NCBI GenBank assembly: GCA_943788775.1
Contig: CALSRO010000003.1
Span: 124,001 to 188,000, forward strand
Direction of reading: 5' to 3'
Origin: an uncultured Flavobacteriales bacterium
Lineage (GTDB): Bacteria; Bacteroidota; Bacteroidia; Flavobacteriales_G; Salibacteraceae
DNA: 64,000 nt
Part shown: one piece after another, positions 35,711-45,912 of the stretch
How positions within the stretch are numbered: position 1 is the first letter of the stretch
Layout of the letters: every line of letters begins with the position of its first letter
Made by a program: the position numbers and the translations under genes
The notes under the pieces: model-generated
What the model saw: the letters and a program-made list of their open reading frames with translations, nothing else
Database searches by the model: none
What the model was told of the DNA's origin: nothing

Positions 35711-38282
35711 TGGAACCATAGACATCGCCATCATTTCCAATAAGTCGATAGAAATAAACTCCCGAAGGCAATGGATCGCCTGATGGAGTATAACCAGTCC
35801 ATGATTCGGTCATCGGATTTAAGGAATAATAAACCAATGCTCCCCATCGGTTATAAACACTCAACTCACTGTAATCATGGCATTCAAGCGTACCTTCAAT
35901 TCGGAAAAAGTCATTGGCACCATCTCCATTTGGAGTAATAACATTGGGTATGATAAAGTCTTCTGAAAAGAAAACTTCAATGGAATCGGTGGTGAAGCAT
36001 CCGTCATTATTTACAGTTACGAAGTACACTCCTGGTGCCGTGACTTCCAATTCATATTGATCGCTCTCGTTGGGCAGCCAGAGGTAATCATACCCTGCAT
36101 TATCATTCTCGCCAGCAGTCAGTATCAATGATTCTGCACAAGCAAAGGTGTCTGGGCCAAGCTCAATTTGGGGAGTTTGATTGATCTGTACTGAATAATT
36201 AAACACATCTGTAATGGAATCTGTGCCACACAGATATGTTGCCTGCAACTCGACAGTATAGTTACCTCCAGATTGGTAGGTGTGAATCGTGTTCTGAGCG
36301 GTATCTGTAGCGCCATCACCAAAAGACCAGAGCCAGGCATCCACCTTGTTGGACGTGAACCCATTGAATTGCATCGGTTCTCCATCGCACACAGTATCCG
36401 TAGTATCTAGGCTTGATACTGACAGGCCGTTGATTGTTTTTTCAAACAGTACGTTGATAGAATCCGAACTGGCACACCTTGCGTTGGAAATTGTGACGTA
36501 GTAAGTTCCACTAGTATCCACACTGATGCTTTGAGTGGATTTACCATTAGACCATAAATAGCTCAACGCTGAATCGGCTGTGATTACGACCGAATCCGAA
36601 CTGCACAAAACGGTGTCTTGCCCTAATTCCACAATAGGCAGCGGAACAACAGTGATCGTATCGTAAATCGTGTCTTTGTTGCATTGAGATTCGATGGCGA
36701 CACTTATAAAATAGGTACCACCAGAGTCATAACTATGAATAGGATTCATCAAACTAGATGTAGTTCCATCGCCTAAATCCCAATCAAAGAGAAATGGATT
36801 GCCAACAGCATTCACAATAAATTCGATGCTATCAAATTGGCAGATTGTATCACTGTTGGCGGTGATATTGGAATAATCTACTCCGCCATCTAAATTCGTT
36901 AAACGAACACCTGCTGCATAAGAATAGGATTCTGCGAAGCCCAAACCAATGGAATAGGCCAAGAAACCACAGCCATTTGAAAATAAATTATGGCTCCCCG
37001 TATCTATCTGGACTACAGTAAACGCATAATTTGAATCTGCAGGAAGAGTCGTAAACCCAGAGACAACAGATCCGTCTAAATCAAGGGTAGCTGTATCGAA
37101 TGTGCGTGTTACAATCGCCACATAATTCAACAATATCGCGTATTCACTCACGGCAAAAAACGTAATGCTGTCCAAATACATTTGCTCGTTTGGATTGATC
37201 ATCACCATAGACGGATCACCATTTCCAATATTCGAACAGGTGCCGCCTCCATTACTCACCATGTATTGACCCACACTAATTTTATTATTTGAACTTATCA
37301 AACGAGCTACCTTATGCGTGTCCTGATAAAATTCACCAGCATCTATAGTGGTGAGCAGGACTCCATCTTTATAAATATCGGTGTTGTTTTCTTCGGCCAC
37401 CACACGAAACATATCCGTACCTACTTCTGGAGTGGGTATAAGAATATACTCTCGTCCCCAAGAACTTGTAGGAAATTGAGCCTCGTATAAAGGATCAGCA
37501 GTAGTTCCACAATAAACATTTGACCATACATTCCCCGAAAACACGCTGACCGTTTTATTTGGATCGATACATCGAACACGAGAACCGGTCAAGTCCTCCA
37601 TCGAGTCACCTTGCACCTGATATAATTCGCCCGAATCGAGGGTCACCGTAAATGGAACTCCGGCCAAGTTACCCCCTAAAGTATTGTCACTGGGAGTAAT
37701 TTCTACGGTCACTGATTCTCCCGGTGCAATGATTAAGAATTCCGACCTCCATGGACCTGGATATTGTTGGCTGTTAAACGATGTAAGCAACATTATTGGA
37801 TACGAAGTCATTACATAATATTCATTGCCCAATGCTCTGTTAGGCAACACCAATGATGCCTCACTTCTGAACTGATGATAGGTGTTGGAATAAACTACTA
37901 CATCTTCTTCAGAATGAACATGAATGGCTCGTGGTTCGATCACTTCCGATGTTCCTATGTATGCTAGGGAATCGGGAATAATCAACTTGGTCACCGTTCC
38001 GGGATTCACTGAAAAGGTCTGGTAGAAAGAGGTTCCAGGAATTTCAATGTATCCACTGGTAATATAACTAGATGAGATATTCGCTTGGAAAACAATGGTC
38101 GTATCGGGTTGTGTTAATATTGACTTAAAAGCATCCATTGGCTCGGTAAACCCGAACCAAAATTCAGTACCTGCATTTGTGATTGCTTGTGCATGAACAA
38201 TCGATGGAAGTGCACAACAGATTATGATCAAGTTGATAAATAATCTATTCAACTTTTGGATTCTATGATATATGTCTGCCAT
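35691..38282 (-). CDS. Large surface protein: IgGFc-like N-terminus, PKD domains, T9SS type B sorting domain
   Basis: An 863-residue exported protein (signal ending at IVHAQA). Residues about 35-470 begin with NAGTEFWFGFTEPM, the opening of the IgGFc-binding N-terminal domain found in many Bacteroidota. Two PKD domains follow (FDWDLGDGTTSSLMNPIHSY and WLWSFGDGATDTAQNTIHTY). The last 90 residues form a gliding-motility/CHU_C type B sorting domain (VITPNGDGANDFFRIEG, YNRWGALVY, SGVYFYRLIG). Type B cargo is usually attached to or released from the surface with a dedicated PorP/SprF partner; a PorP-like gene lies at 10949 but nothing proves pairing. Confidence 0.88.
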   Translation of the reverse strand: MADIYHRIQKLNRLFINLIIICCALPSIVHAQAITNAGTEFWFGFTEPMDAFKSILTQPDTTIVFQANISSSYITSGYIEIPGTSFYQTFSVNPGTVTKLIIPDSLAYIGTSEVIEPRAIHVHSEEDVVVYSNTYHQFRSEASLVLPNRALGNEYYVMTSYPIMLLTSFNSQQYPGPWRSEFLIIAPGESVTVEITPSDNTLGGNLAGVPFTVTLDSGELYQVQGDSMEDLTGSRVRCIDPNKTVSVFSGNVWSNVYCGTTADPLYEAQFPTSSWGREYILIPTPEVGTDMFRVVAEENNTDIYKDGVLLTTIDAGEFYQDTHKVARLISSNNKISVGQYMVSNGGGTCSNIGNGDPSMVMINPNEQMYLDSITFFAVSEYAILLNYVAIVTRTFDTATLDLDGSVVSGFTTLPADSNYAFTVVQIDTGSHNLFSNGCGFLAYSIGLGFAESYSYAAGVRLTNLDGGVDYSNITANSDTICQFDSIEFIVNAVGNPFLFDWDLGDGTTSSLMNPIHSYDSGGTYFISVAIESQCNKDTIYDTITVVPLPIVELGQDTVLCSSDSVVITADSALSYLWSNGKSTQSISVDTSGTYYVTISNARCASSDSINVLFEKTINGLSVSSLDTTDTVCDGEPMQFNGFTSNKVDAWLWSFGDGATDTAQNTIHTYQSGGNYTVELQATYLCGTDSITDVFNYSVQINQTPQIELGPDTFACAESLILTAGENDNAGYDYLWLPNESDQYELEVTAPGVYFVTVNNDGCFTTDSIEVFFSEDFIIPNVITPNGDGANDFFRIEGTLECHDYSELSVYNRWGALVYYSLNPMTESWTGYTPSGDPLPSGVYFYRLIGNDGDVYGSITLIRE

Positions 38283-38348
38283 CGTTGGCTAAAGTAACAG
38301 ATGTACTGAAAAGACGTTCAACCAAATTCAGCATTCGTGAATACTTGA

Positions 38349-39638
38349 TTGTCAATTAAATATGTTCATTCTTTCGAAGAATCATTTAATGCCGAAAAAA
38401 TTCGTGACCTTGGCAGCGTGAATTTCAAAGAACTCGGTCTATCAGATGACCTTATAGATTCCATAAGTTATATGGGATTCGAAAAAGCTACTCCCATTCA
38501 GGAGCAAGCTATTCCAAAAATTTTAGATGGAAAAGATTTGATTGCTTGCGCGCAAACAGGCACTGGAAAAACTGCGGCTTTTATTCTACCAATTATCAAT
38601 AAGTTGGCAGCAAAGGAAACCAAAGGTATCAGTACCGTTGTGATCTGCCCTACGCGTGAATTGGCCATTCAAATTGATCAACAGATCAATGGTTTTACCT
38701 ACTTCACTTCCATCTCATCCATTGCGATTTATGGCGGTGGTGACGGTGATAGCTGGGACGAGCAGAAAAAAGCCCTGACGAGTGGTGTTGACATTGTAGT
38801 AGCCACACCAGGAAAGTTCATTGCCCATTTGAACATGGGTTATATGGATTTGACTACGATTGAGCACGTCATTTTAGATGAAGCAGATCGCATGCTGGAC
38901 ATTGGTTTTCATGATGACATCCTGCGCATCTTCAGTTATTTCCCAAAAGACAGGCAAACCCTGATGTTCAGCGCTACAATGCCAAGGAAAATTCGAGACT
39001 TAGCACAGGAGATTCTGAAAGAACCGGATGAAATTAGCATTGCGATTTCTAAACCTGCTGAGGGTGTGATGCAATTGATTTATCTCTGCTATGATCCTTT
39101 GAAAACAAAAATGATCAAGCGATTAATAGATGGGAAAGACTCGCTTAAAACCATCATCATATTCAGTTCCACTAAACGCGAGGTCAGCCAGATAGTACGA
39201 GACCTGAGGAATAAGAACTATTTGGTTGAAGGCATTTCATCGGATCTCGATCAAAGTGAGCGGGAAGCTGTATTGATTCGATTTAGGTCTAAACAGTGCC
39301 GCGTGTTGGTCGCAACCGATGTTATGAGTCGTGGAATCGATATCAAGGACATCAACTTAGTTATCAACTATAATGTTCCAAACGATGCTGAAGACTACGT
39401 TCACAGAATAGGTAGAACAGCAAGGGCAGACACTACTGGAATTGCGGTGACATTAGTGAACGAGGAAGAGATGTATAAATTCCTACGGATTGAACGATTG
39501 ATCGAGAAAGAGATACTTAAATCTCCTATTCCAGCAGACATCGGGGAAAGTCCAAAATGGAACCCATCCGCAAGTCAAAAGAAGTCTGGCGGTAATTTCA
39601 GAGGCAAGGGAAAAGGGCCAAGGCGGAAACTGCGCTAA
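38349..39638 (+). CDS. DEAD-box RNA helicase
   Basis: A 429-residue ATP-dependent RNA helicase with all core motifs: Q motif (GFEKATPIQEQAIP), Walker A AQTGTGKT, PTRELA, the DEAD box in VILDEADRML, SAT in MFSATMP, and HRIGRTAR in the second RecA domain. The C-terminus is short and basic (GGNFRGKGKGPRRKLR), suiting RNA contact, as in RhlE-like enzymes of ribosome assembly or cold adaptation. It uses a TTG start at 38349. It is divergent from the large PKD gene. Confidence 0.95.
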   Translation: MSIKYVHSFEESFNAEKIRDLGSVNFKELGLSDDLIDSISYMGFEKATPIQEQAIPKILDGKDLIACAQTGTGKTAAFILPIINKLAAKETKGISTVVICPTRELAIQIDQQINGFTYFTSISSIAIYGGGDGDSWDEQKKALTSGVDIVVATPGKFIAHLNMGYMDLTTIEHVILDEADRMLDIGFHDDILRIFSYFPKDRQTLMFSATMPRKIRDLAQEILKEPDEISIAISKPAEGVMQLIYLCYDPLKTKMIKRLIDGKDSLKTIIIFSSTKREVSQIVRDLRNKNYLVEGISSDLDQSEREAVLIRFRSKQCRVLVATDVMSRGIDIKDINLVINYNVPNDAEDYVHRIGRTARADTTGIAVTLVNEEEMYKFLRIERLIEKEILKSPIPADIGESPKWNPSASQKKSGGNFRGKGKGPRRKLR

Positions 39639-39650
39639 GCCCTGCTCTAT

Positions 39651-41345
39651 TTAATTCTTTAGAAAGATTCCTGTTTTCACTTCTTCTTCATCCGAAAGTT
39701 GAATGAAATAAACACCGCTAAAAAGATGTTCTAAATTGATGGCACCATTGTTCAACAGTCCAGTTTCAACGATACGTCCTGTTTGATCCATTAATTGATA
39801 CGGAGCATTTGGATACCCAACAATGTGAATGACATCTTGAGTTGGGTTTGGATAAAATTGAATCTCTTTAGCAGTCATTTCAGACACACCCAAGCAATCA
39901 TTTACCCTAATAGTATCCGATCCAGTGCAGCCATTTTGATCTGTCACAAAAACATAATATGTTCCTCTTTGAGTAACTGTAAATGCAATTCCCGTGGACC
40001 CATCTTTCCAAAGGTGATCACCTGACATCCCTGTCGTTAACGTAATCGTTTGATTTCCGCACAAGAATGTGTCGTTGCCCAAACTAAAAACCGGATTATC
40101 TACAATATTCACCCAAGCACTATCGATTGATTCACATCCGTTTAAGTCAGTTGCGGTAACAAAGTAATTTCCACTTGTAGCAACAAGCAACGAAGTATCT
40201 GTTGATCCATCTCCCCACTCCACGACATCATGTGTGCTCTGATCGACCCATATTAATCGCTCCTCACAGCTATCCATTGATTGAACAATATTCACAGGAT
40301 CAATCGTGTACCATTCAATCAATACGTTATCTATACCATCGCAGTTTCCAGACTCACTCACTGTAACGCTGATATTTCCCGCCTGATTCACACTGACCAT
40401 TTGAGTGCTCTCACCATTTGACCATTGATACGTGCTTCCACCTGTGCCAGCGTTCAAGTTTACTGTCTCATCAGGACAAACAGTTTTATCCGGACCTAGA
40501 TTAACCGTAATATTTGGTAGAACGGCTGTTACTGCTATGGTGTCACTTTTAGAGCATCCATCATCATTTGTTACTGTAACGGCAAGATTGCCCACAGCTC
40601 CAATCAGGTTTTGGTAGCTTGTACTTCCATCGCTCCAGAGATAGTCATCGCCCGCAGGCAAAGACAACTCAAGTGAATCACCATCGCAAATGGTGGTATC
40701 GTTACCAAGTTCCACCTCGGGCAAATCAAGTATCTCAATCGTTTTCACTAATGAATCGGAACACGAATCACCTGTTACAGTAAGCGTTACATCATAGGTG
40801 CCGCCTTCTCCAATTGAAAAAGTAGGTGTCGCAGCGGTTGATGTACCACCTTCGTATTCCCAGAAATAAGTCAAGTTATTTCCGGAACTGTTATTTGTAA
40901 CTGTAATCGGTTCACCTGAACATACCGTGTCATTAACAAATTGATATAACGGAATGGCAGAAGGACAGCATGCATCAATAGAAAGAGACTCAAATTCAGA
41001 AGACAAGAGTGTGCCACTTCCATAACCTCTTGCCACAACAGTCCAGTTGCCATATGGTACATTTCCTAGTGAAACATTATGCGACCATGAGGTAATAACG
41101 GTAATGTAAAATGATGGGATGGTATAATCGATTTCAATAAAAATTGTGTCGTTTGAGTAGGAATGCGTTATTGTCTGCAGAGTAAACCCGGCCCCAGCGT
41201 TTGTGCCAGAAACCGTCACTACGGTATTTGTGCAATTCAACGCATTAGACGGAACAGTCACCAAATTGACATTAACCGTTTGAGCAACACCAAGCCCTAA
41301 ACCGATGATGATTAAAAATGCTTGTGTGAGTAAAGCTTTTTTCAT
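39651..41345 (-). CDS. PKD / T9SS type A sorting domain protein, tandem copy 1
   Basis: A 564-residue exported protein (signal MKKALLTQAFLIIIGLGLGV). A PKD domain lies near residues 130-205 (FWEYEGGTSTAATPTFSI, YDVTLTVTGDSC); several SprB-like beta repeats follow with the pattern LGND-TTICDGDSLELSLPAG and LGPDKTVCPDE. The C-terminus is a type A sorting domain (IQFYPNPTQDVIHIV). The downstream tandem copy at 41351-43042 is highly similar, and 214 bp around the start of the sorting domain are nearly identical. Probably an adhesin or surface structural protein. Confidence 0.85.
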   Translation of the reverse strand: MKKALLTQAFLIIIGLGLGVAQTVNVNLVTVPSNALNCTNTVVTVSGTNAGAGFTLQTITHSYSNDTIFIEIDYTIPSFYITVITSWSHNVSLGNVPYGNWTVVARGYGSGTLLSSEFESLSIDACCPSAIPLYQFVNDTVCSGEPITVTNNSSGNNLTYFWEYEGGTSTAATPTFSIGEGGTYDVTLTVTGDSCSDSLVKTIEILDLPEVELGNDTTICDGDSLELSLPAGDDYLWSDGSTSYQNLIGAVGNLAVTVTNDDGCSKSDTIAVTAVLPNITVNLGPDKTVCPDETVNLNAGTGGSTYQWSNGESTQMVSVNQAGNISVTVSESGNCDGIDNVLIEWYTIDPVNIVQSMDSCEERLIWVDQSTHDVVEWGDGSTDTSLLVATSGNYFVTATDLNGCESIDSAWVNIVDNPVFSLGNDTFLCGNQTITLTTGMSGDHLWKDGSTGIAFTVTQRGTYYVFVTDQNGCTGSDTIRVNDCLGVSEMTAKEIQFYPNPTQDVIHIVGYPNAPYQLMDQTGRIVETGLLNNGAINLEHLFSGVYFIQLSDEEEVKTGIFLKN

Positions 41346-41350
41346 GTTTA

Positions 41351-43042
41351 CTAGATCTTATAGAATGACAGGAATTGAGAATTGTTTCCGATTAACTGTA
41401 TAAAGTAAATACCCGTTTCTAGGTCACTCACATTGATTTCATCGTGCTGTAAATTCCCAACACCAACGATACGTCCTGTTTGATCCATTAATTGATACGG
41501 AGCATTTGGATACCCAACAATGTGAATGACATCTTGAGTTGGGTTTGGATAAAATTGAATCTCTTTAGCAGTCATTTCAGACACACCCAAGCAATCATTT
41601 ACCCTAATGGTATCCGATCCAGTGCAGCCATTTTGATCTGTCACAAAAACATAATATGTTCCTCTTTGAGTAACTGTGAATCCGATTCCCGTAGAACCAT
41701 CTTTCCAAAGGTGATCTCCAGATATCCCAGTGGTAAGCGTTATGGTCTGGTTGCCACACAAGAATGTATCGTTTCCAAGGCTAAAAACTGGATTATCTAC
41801 AATATTCAACCAAGCACTATCGCTTGATTCACATCCATTGTTGTCTTCAGCTGTGACGAAATAATAGCCAGGTGTGGTAACCAACATTGCTGTGTCTGAG
41901 CTGGCGTCACTCCATTGGATCACTTGGTGTGTGCTTGGGTCTAGCCAAATGAGACGTTCTTGGCAACTGTCTGCAGACAACATTATTTCGGCTTCATCCA
42001 CGGTATGCCAGTTTATCACTATTTCATCCACGCCATCGCAACTTCCCGATTCGCTCACCGTCACAAAAACACTCCCTTCTTGATTGACACTAATGGACTG
42101 AGTGGTTTCGCCCGTGGACCATGCGTATGATGTACCTCCCGTACCAGCGTTTAGTATCACTGATTCATCAGGACACACGGTTTTATCCGGACCAAGGTTT
42201 ACTGGCACATTCGGTAGCACAGCCGTCACTTCGATTGTATCACTTTTTGAACAACCATAATCGTTGGTGACCGTTACCGCCAAACTGCCTACCGTACCAA
42301 ATATATTTTGGTAACTTATGCTTCCATCACTCCACAAATAATCATTGCCTGCCGGAAGCGACAGCTCGAGCGAATCTCCATCGCAAATTGCCGTGTCATT
42401 ACCAAGTTCAACTAAAGGTAAATCCAATACCTCTATGGTTTTTACTAAGGAATCAGTGCAGGAGTCACCTGTTACAGTGAGCGTTACATCGTATTCGCCC
42501 CCTTCTGAGATAGAAAAGGTAGGTGTAGCAGCCGTTGATGTGCCTCCTTCGTATTCCCAGAAATAGCTCAGATTATTGCCAATGCTATTGTTTGTAACCG
42601 ATATGGACGATCCAGCACATACAGTGTCTTCCACAAAATCAAATTGTGGGATTGAAGAAGGACAGCAAGCATCCACGGGAAGCCAACTATTTGCCTCAGA
42701 TTGCCAAACACCACCTAGGTATCCGCGCGCTACAACTACCCAATTACCATAAGGCACATTTCCTAGACTCACATAATGTGTCCATGGTGTTAATACACCT
42801 ATCACAATTTGTGGTGATGTATATTTTATGTCTATCCAAATGGTATCATTTCCATAAAAGTGCGAAATGGATTGAAGAGAATAATTCCCAGCATCATTCC
42901 AGCCCGTTATTGTCAATGTTGTATTGGTGCAATTCATTGGATTTGAAGGTGCAACAACCTGATATACATCAACCGGAGGTTGAGCGAATACATTAAATGT
43001 AGCACAGCAAATAATCGCTAAAAGGAGTAATGACTTTTTCAT
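41351..43042 (-). CDS. PKD / T9SS type A sorting domain protein, tandem copy 2
   Basis: Starting at the ATG at 43042 (MKKSLLLLAIICCATFNVFA) this 563-residue protein has the same layout as its neighbour: signal peptide, an N-terminal domain ending GNVPYGNWVVVARGY, one PKD domain (FWEYEGGTSTAATPTFSI again), Cys-bearing repeats and a type A sorting domain. Only 5 bases separate the two genes, so they form a two-gene unit. The upstream ATG at 43063 adds seven residues ahead of the signal peptide and is less likely. Confidence 0.85.
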   Translation of the reverse strand: MKKSLLLLAIICCATFNVFAQPPVDVYQVVAPSNPMNCTNTTLTITGWNDAGNYSLQSISHFYGNDTIWIDIKYTSPQIVIGVLTPWTHYVSLGNVPYGNWVVVARGYLGGVWQSEANSWLPVDACCPSSIPQFDFVEDTVCAGSSISVTNNSIGNNLSYFWEYEGGTSTAATPTFSISEGGEYDVTLTVTGDSCTDSLVKTIEVLDLPLVELGNDTAICDGDSLELSLPAGNDYLWSDGSISYQNIFGTVGSLAVTVTNDYGCSKSDTIEVTAVLPNVPVNLGPDKTVCPDESVILNAGTGGTSYAWSTGETTQSISVNQEGSVFVTVSESGSCDGVDEIVINWHTVDEAEIMLSADSCQERLIWLDPSTHQVIQWSDASSDTAMLVTTPGYYFVTAEDNNGCESSDSAWLNIVDNPVFSLGNDTFLCGNQTITLTTGISGDHLWKDGSTGIGFTVTQRGTYYVFVTDQNGCTGSDTIRVNDCLGVSEMTAKEIQFYPNPTQDVIHIVGYPNAPYQLMDQTGRIVGVGNLQHDEINVSDLETGIYFIQLIGNNSQFLSFYKI

Positions 43043-43072
43043 TTTTCTGGCAATTGGGCGCAAAACTAGTTT

Positions 43073-44740
43073 TTAAAACAAACCTGAAATTTCTCCTTGT
43101 GCATTAATATCAATTCGCTCAGAAGCGGGTTCAGCGGGCAAACCAGGCATACGCATCATATCTCCAGTAATAGGAACCAGAAATCCTGCTCCTGCCGCAA
43201 TTTCAATTTCGCGAACGGTGATAGTAAAACCTTCTGGGCGACCTATTAAGGCAGGATTGTCTGAAAGAGATTTTTGCGTTTTAGCAATGCAAACGGGCAG
43301 ATTTGTCAAACCGAGATCCGCAATCTTCTTTAAATCACCCTTTGCTTTACTGGTAAACTCCACTGCTCCAGCGCCATAAATTTTCTTTGATACAGCTTCG
43401 ATTTTCTCTTCGACAGACATCGCTAAATCGTAAATGGGGTTGAATGCATTATCCGATCTAGAAGTTAACTCCGCAACATGTTTGGCCAAGTTCTCAGCCC
43501 CTTCACCACCTCGCGCCCAATGGGCGCTTAAAATGGCTTTCGCACCCAATCGCTCACATGAAGATTGAATCACATCTAATTCCTCCTGAGTGTCCAAACT
43601 GAATTGATTGATAGCCACAACAGCAGGAACGCCAAACTGAGCTACATTTTCCAAATGCTTTTCTAGATTTACGATTCCCTTTTTCACTGCATCCGCATTT
43701 GGAAGGTTTAGTTCCTTTACTGCCACTCCTCCATGATATTTTAAAGCCCGAACCGTTGCAACAATGACCACCGCATTAGGATTCAGTCCTGCGGTTCTGC
43801 ACTTGATGTCAAAGAATTTTTCTGCCCCTAAATCGGCACCAAAACCAGCCTCAGTCACCACATAATCAGAGAGCGACATCCCCATTTTTGTAGCTATAAT
43901 CGAATTGGTTCCTTGAGCAATATTCGCAAATGGCCCTCCATGAATGATGGCAGGATTTCCCTCTAATGTCTGCACTAAGTTGGGTTTTATGGCATCTTTC
44001 ATCAACGTTGCCATGGCACCCTGAGCATTTAAGTCACGCGCATAGATGGGCTGTTTATCAAATGTGTAACCTATGAAAATGTTACCCATTCGAGTCTTCA
44101 AATCCTCTAAATTCTGAGACATGCATAGAATAGCCATTATCTCAGACGCTGCGGTGATATCAAAGCCAGTCTCACGAGGAATCCCCATGCCTACTCCACC
44201 TAAACCAACCACTATTTTCCTCAACGACCGATCATTCATATCCATGACGCGTTTCCAAACTACCGTTCGCGGGTCAATTCCTAGGCTGCGCTTCTTGCTT
44301 TGAATGTTATTATCAATCAAGGCCGCAAGCAGATTATGCGCTCGCTCTATGGCCGAAAAATCACCTGTAAAATGGAGGTTGATATCTTCCATTGGTATTA
44401 CTTGACTATATCCACCACCTGTAGCACCACCCTTCATTCCGAATACGGGTCCTAAGGATGGTTCACGCAGTACGACTGTGGTTTTCTTTCCTATCCGGTT
44501 TAAACCCTCGGTCAAACCGATAGATGTGGTAGTCTTTCCTTCCCCAGCTGGTGTGGGCGAAATGGCAGTTACTAAGATCAACTTTGCCTTGGAAACATCC
44601 TCTTGCTTCATCAGGTGTAATGGGAGTTTGGCCTTCCATTTCCCGAATAATTCCAACTCGTTTTCATCAATTCCGAGCTTATCGGATATGCGCTGAATAG
44701 GTCTTAGTTCAGCCGCGCTGGCAATGTCTAAATCTGTCAT
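43073..44740 (-). CDS. fhs: Formate--tetrahydrofolate ligase
   Basis: The 555-residue enzyme uses ATP to join formate and tetrahydrofolate into 10-formyl-THF, feeding one-carbon metabolism. The P-loop TPAGEGKTTTSIGL, the substrate segment GMKGGATGGGYSQVIPMEDIN, HFTGDFSAIERAHNLLAALI and GDMMRMPGLPAEP are characteristic and in order. Length is normal. The gene starts 9 bases after the stop of the barrel-like gene 44750-45385, implying co-transcription. Confidence 0.96.
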   Translation of the reverse strand: MTDLDIASAAELRPIQRISDKLGIDENELELFGKWKAKLPLHLMKQEDVSKAKLILVTAISPTPAGEGKTTTSIGLTEGLNRIGKKTTVVLREPSLGPVFGMKGGATGGGYSQVIPMEDINLHFTGDFSAIERAHNLLAALIDNNIQSKKRSLGIDPRTVVWKRVMDMNDRSLRKIVVGLGGVGMGIPRETGFDITAASEIMAILCMSQNLEDLKTRMGNIFIGYTFDKQPIYARDLNAQGAMATLMKDAIKPNLVQTLEGNPAIIHGGPFANIAQGTNSIIATKMGMSLSDYVVTEAGFGADLGAEKFFDIKCRTAGLNPNAVVIVATVRALKYHGGVAVKELNLPNADAVKKGIVNLEKHLENVAQFGVPAVVAINQFSLDTQEELDVIQSSCERLGAKAILSAHWARGGEGAENLAKHVAELTSRSDNAFNPIYDLAMSVEEKIEAVSKKIYGAGAVEFTSKAKGDLKKIADLGLTNLPVCIAKTQKSLSDNPALIGRPEGFTITVREIEIAAGAGFLVPITGDMMRMPGLPAEPASERIDINAQGEISGLF

Positions 44741-44749
44741 AATGCAATG

Positions 44750-45385
44750 TTATTGCAAAACCACGGTTCCGATGCTCAATCCCAAACGAAAATCCGGCAT
44801 GAGAAACAAACCAGCATTTGAATTGCCGATGCCTGCACCAAAACCTATCGATTGATCAAAGACAAATCGTTTACTCACATACTGATACCCAATGATGGGT
44901 CCGAAAATATGACTGGTTCTGAACAATCGAGTAACACCCAAGTTTCTGGTGTCGAAAGGATCAAATTCATCCTCGTATTTGAACTTGTAATACGGTCCAA
45001 TATGAAATCCTTCAGCGTATTTATCCATGTTTGACTTTCTATGGAAATAATAATTGGCATCAACTCGAATTGAAAAGAAATCAGATCGAATTTGGGAATT
45101 GGGAAATGGCCTGCGAAAAAAATAATTGGCTTCAACTCCTACACCAATATTTCGAGAAAATACATAGTCAATTCTGGCATTGAAGCTTGCCAAACGACCC
45201 GTAGTAACTGGAAATAACAAATAAGAGATCGGGCGAATTCGAAAAGTTAACCTGTAAGGATCGGTATAAATAGAATCCTTATCCACCTTTTGAATCACTT
45301 CTTCCTTCTCAACGCCAAAATCTTGAGTTTGGCCACTCAAAGCGATTGTAATAAACGAGAAAAACAGTAAAATATATTTACCCAT
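44750..45385 (-). CDS. Putative outer-membrane beta-barrel protein
   Basis: A 211-residue protein with a signal peptide (MGKYILLFFSFITIALSGQT) and alternating strand pattern typical of small barrels (YVFSRNIGVGVEANYFF, VRLFRTSHIFGPIIGYQY-like segments). No family motif is seen. It is directly upstream of fhs, an unexpected partner, so the link may be only positional. Confidence 0.65.
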   Translation of the reverse strand: MGKYILLFFSFITIALSGQTQDFGVEKEEVIQKVDKDSIYTDPYRLTFRIRPISYLLFPVTTGRLASFNARIDYVFSRNIGVGVEANYFFRRPFPNSQIRSDFFSIRVDANYYFHRKSNMDKYAEGFHIGPYYKFKYEDEFDPFDTRNLGVTRLFRTSHIFGPIIGYQYVSKRFVFDQSIGFGAGIGNSNAGLFLMPDFRLGLSIGTVVLQ

Positions 45386-45427
45386 ATGGCCACAAAGGTA
45401 TGTGCCTCAGAAACGTCTGTCGAGAAT

Positions 45428-45901
45428 TTACTTATTCTGATTAATCTCGTATTTATTCAGAAGGGCATTCGTCTGTTTATTGAGCTTTGATCTAAAAAAT
45501 GCTGTCCAACCAATCAACCATCCAGAAAAGCCCATGGCCTGTGTAGCCCAAAGATGTAGATTAAATTCATCGAGATGAGAAATGATTCTACCATCGTGCA
45601 ATTTGAATTTAGCGTGGATAACATTGTGAACTTTTCGCCTAGATTGTCCGAACAAATATTCGGCCTCCCAAGTCGCTGAGCCTTCTGTTTCAGTGCACTT
45701 TATATCATACGCTTTTACGATAAAGGGTTTTCCTTTTTGAGAGGAAATGAGCAAGCGCCACATGTTTTTGGCATGTTCGCCTTTCAACGCACCAAAGGCA
45801 GGATCCGCGAACCACACATTATCATGATAATGGCTGACCATGGTTTCTACATCCATGTCAGTGAAAGCCTTGTAGAAAGATTCAATTGGATTCCTCCGCA
45901 T
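45428..45901 (-). CDS. NTF2-like / SnoaL-like family protein
   Basis: A 157-residue cytoplasmic protein with the NTF2-like fold pattern: helix MRRNPIESFYKAFTDMDVET, then HYHDNVWFADPAFGALKG, and a beta-sheet with VIHAKFKLHDGRIISHLDEFN. Similar proteins bind or convert small ligands, but no catalytic residues are certain. It ends close to the OmpA-like lipoprotein gene upstream, with an 11-base gap. Confidence 0.75.
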   Translation of the reverse strand: MRRNPIESFYKAFTDMDVETMVSHYHDNVWFADPAFGALKGEHAKNMWRLLISSQKGKPFIVKAYDIKCTETEGSATWEAEYLFGQSRRKVHNVIHAKFKLHDGRIISHLDEFNLHLWATQAMGFSGWLIGWTAFFRSKLNKQTNALLNKYEINQNK

Positions 45902-45912
45902 TAGAGAATTGA

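Noticed and set aside
42646..42996. 116-codon ORF antisense to the PKD paralogue
   Set aside because: Shadow frame; the minus-strand protein has clear PKD and signal-peptide features here.
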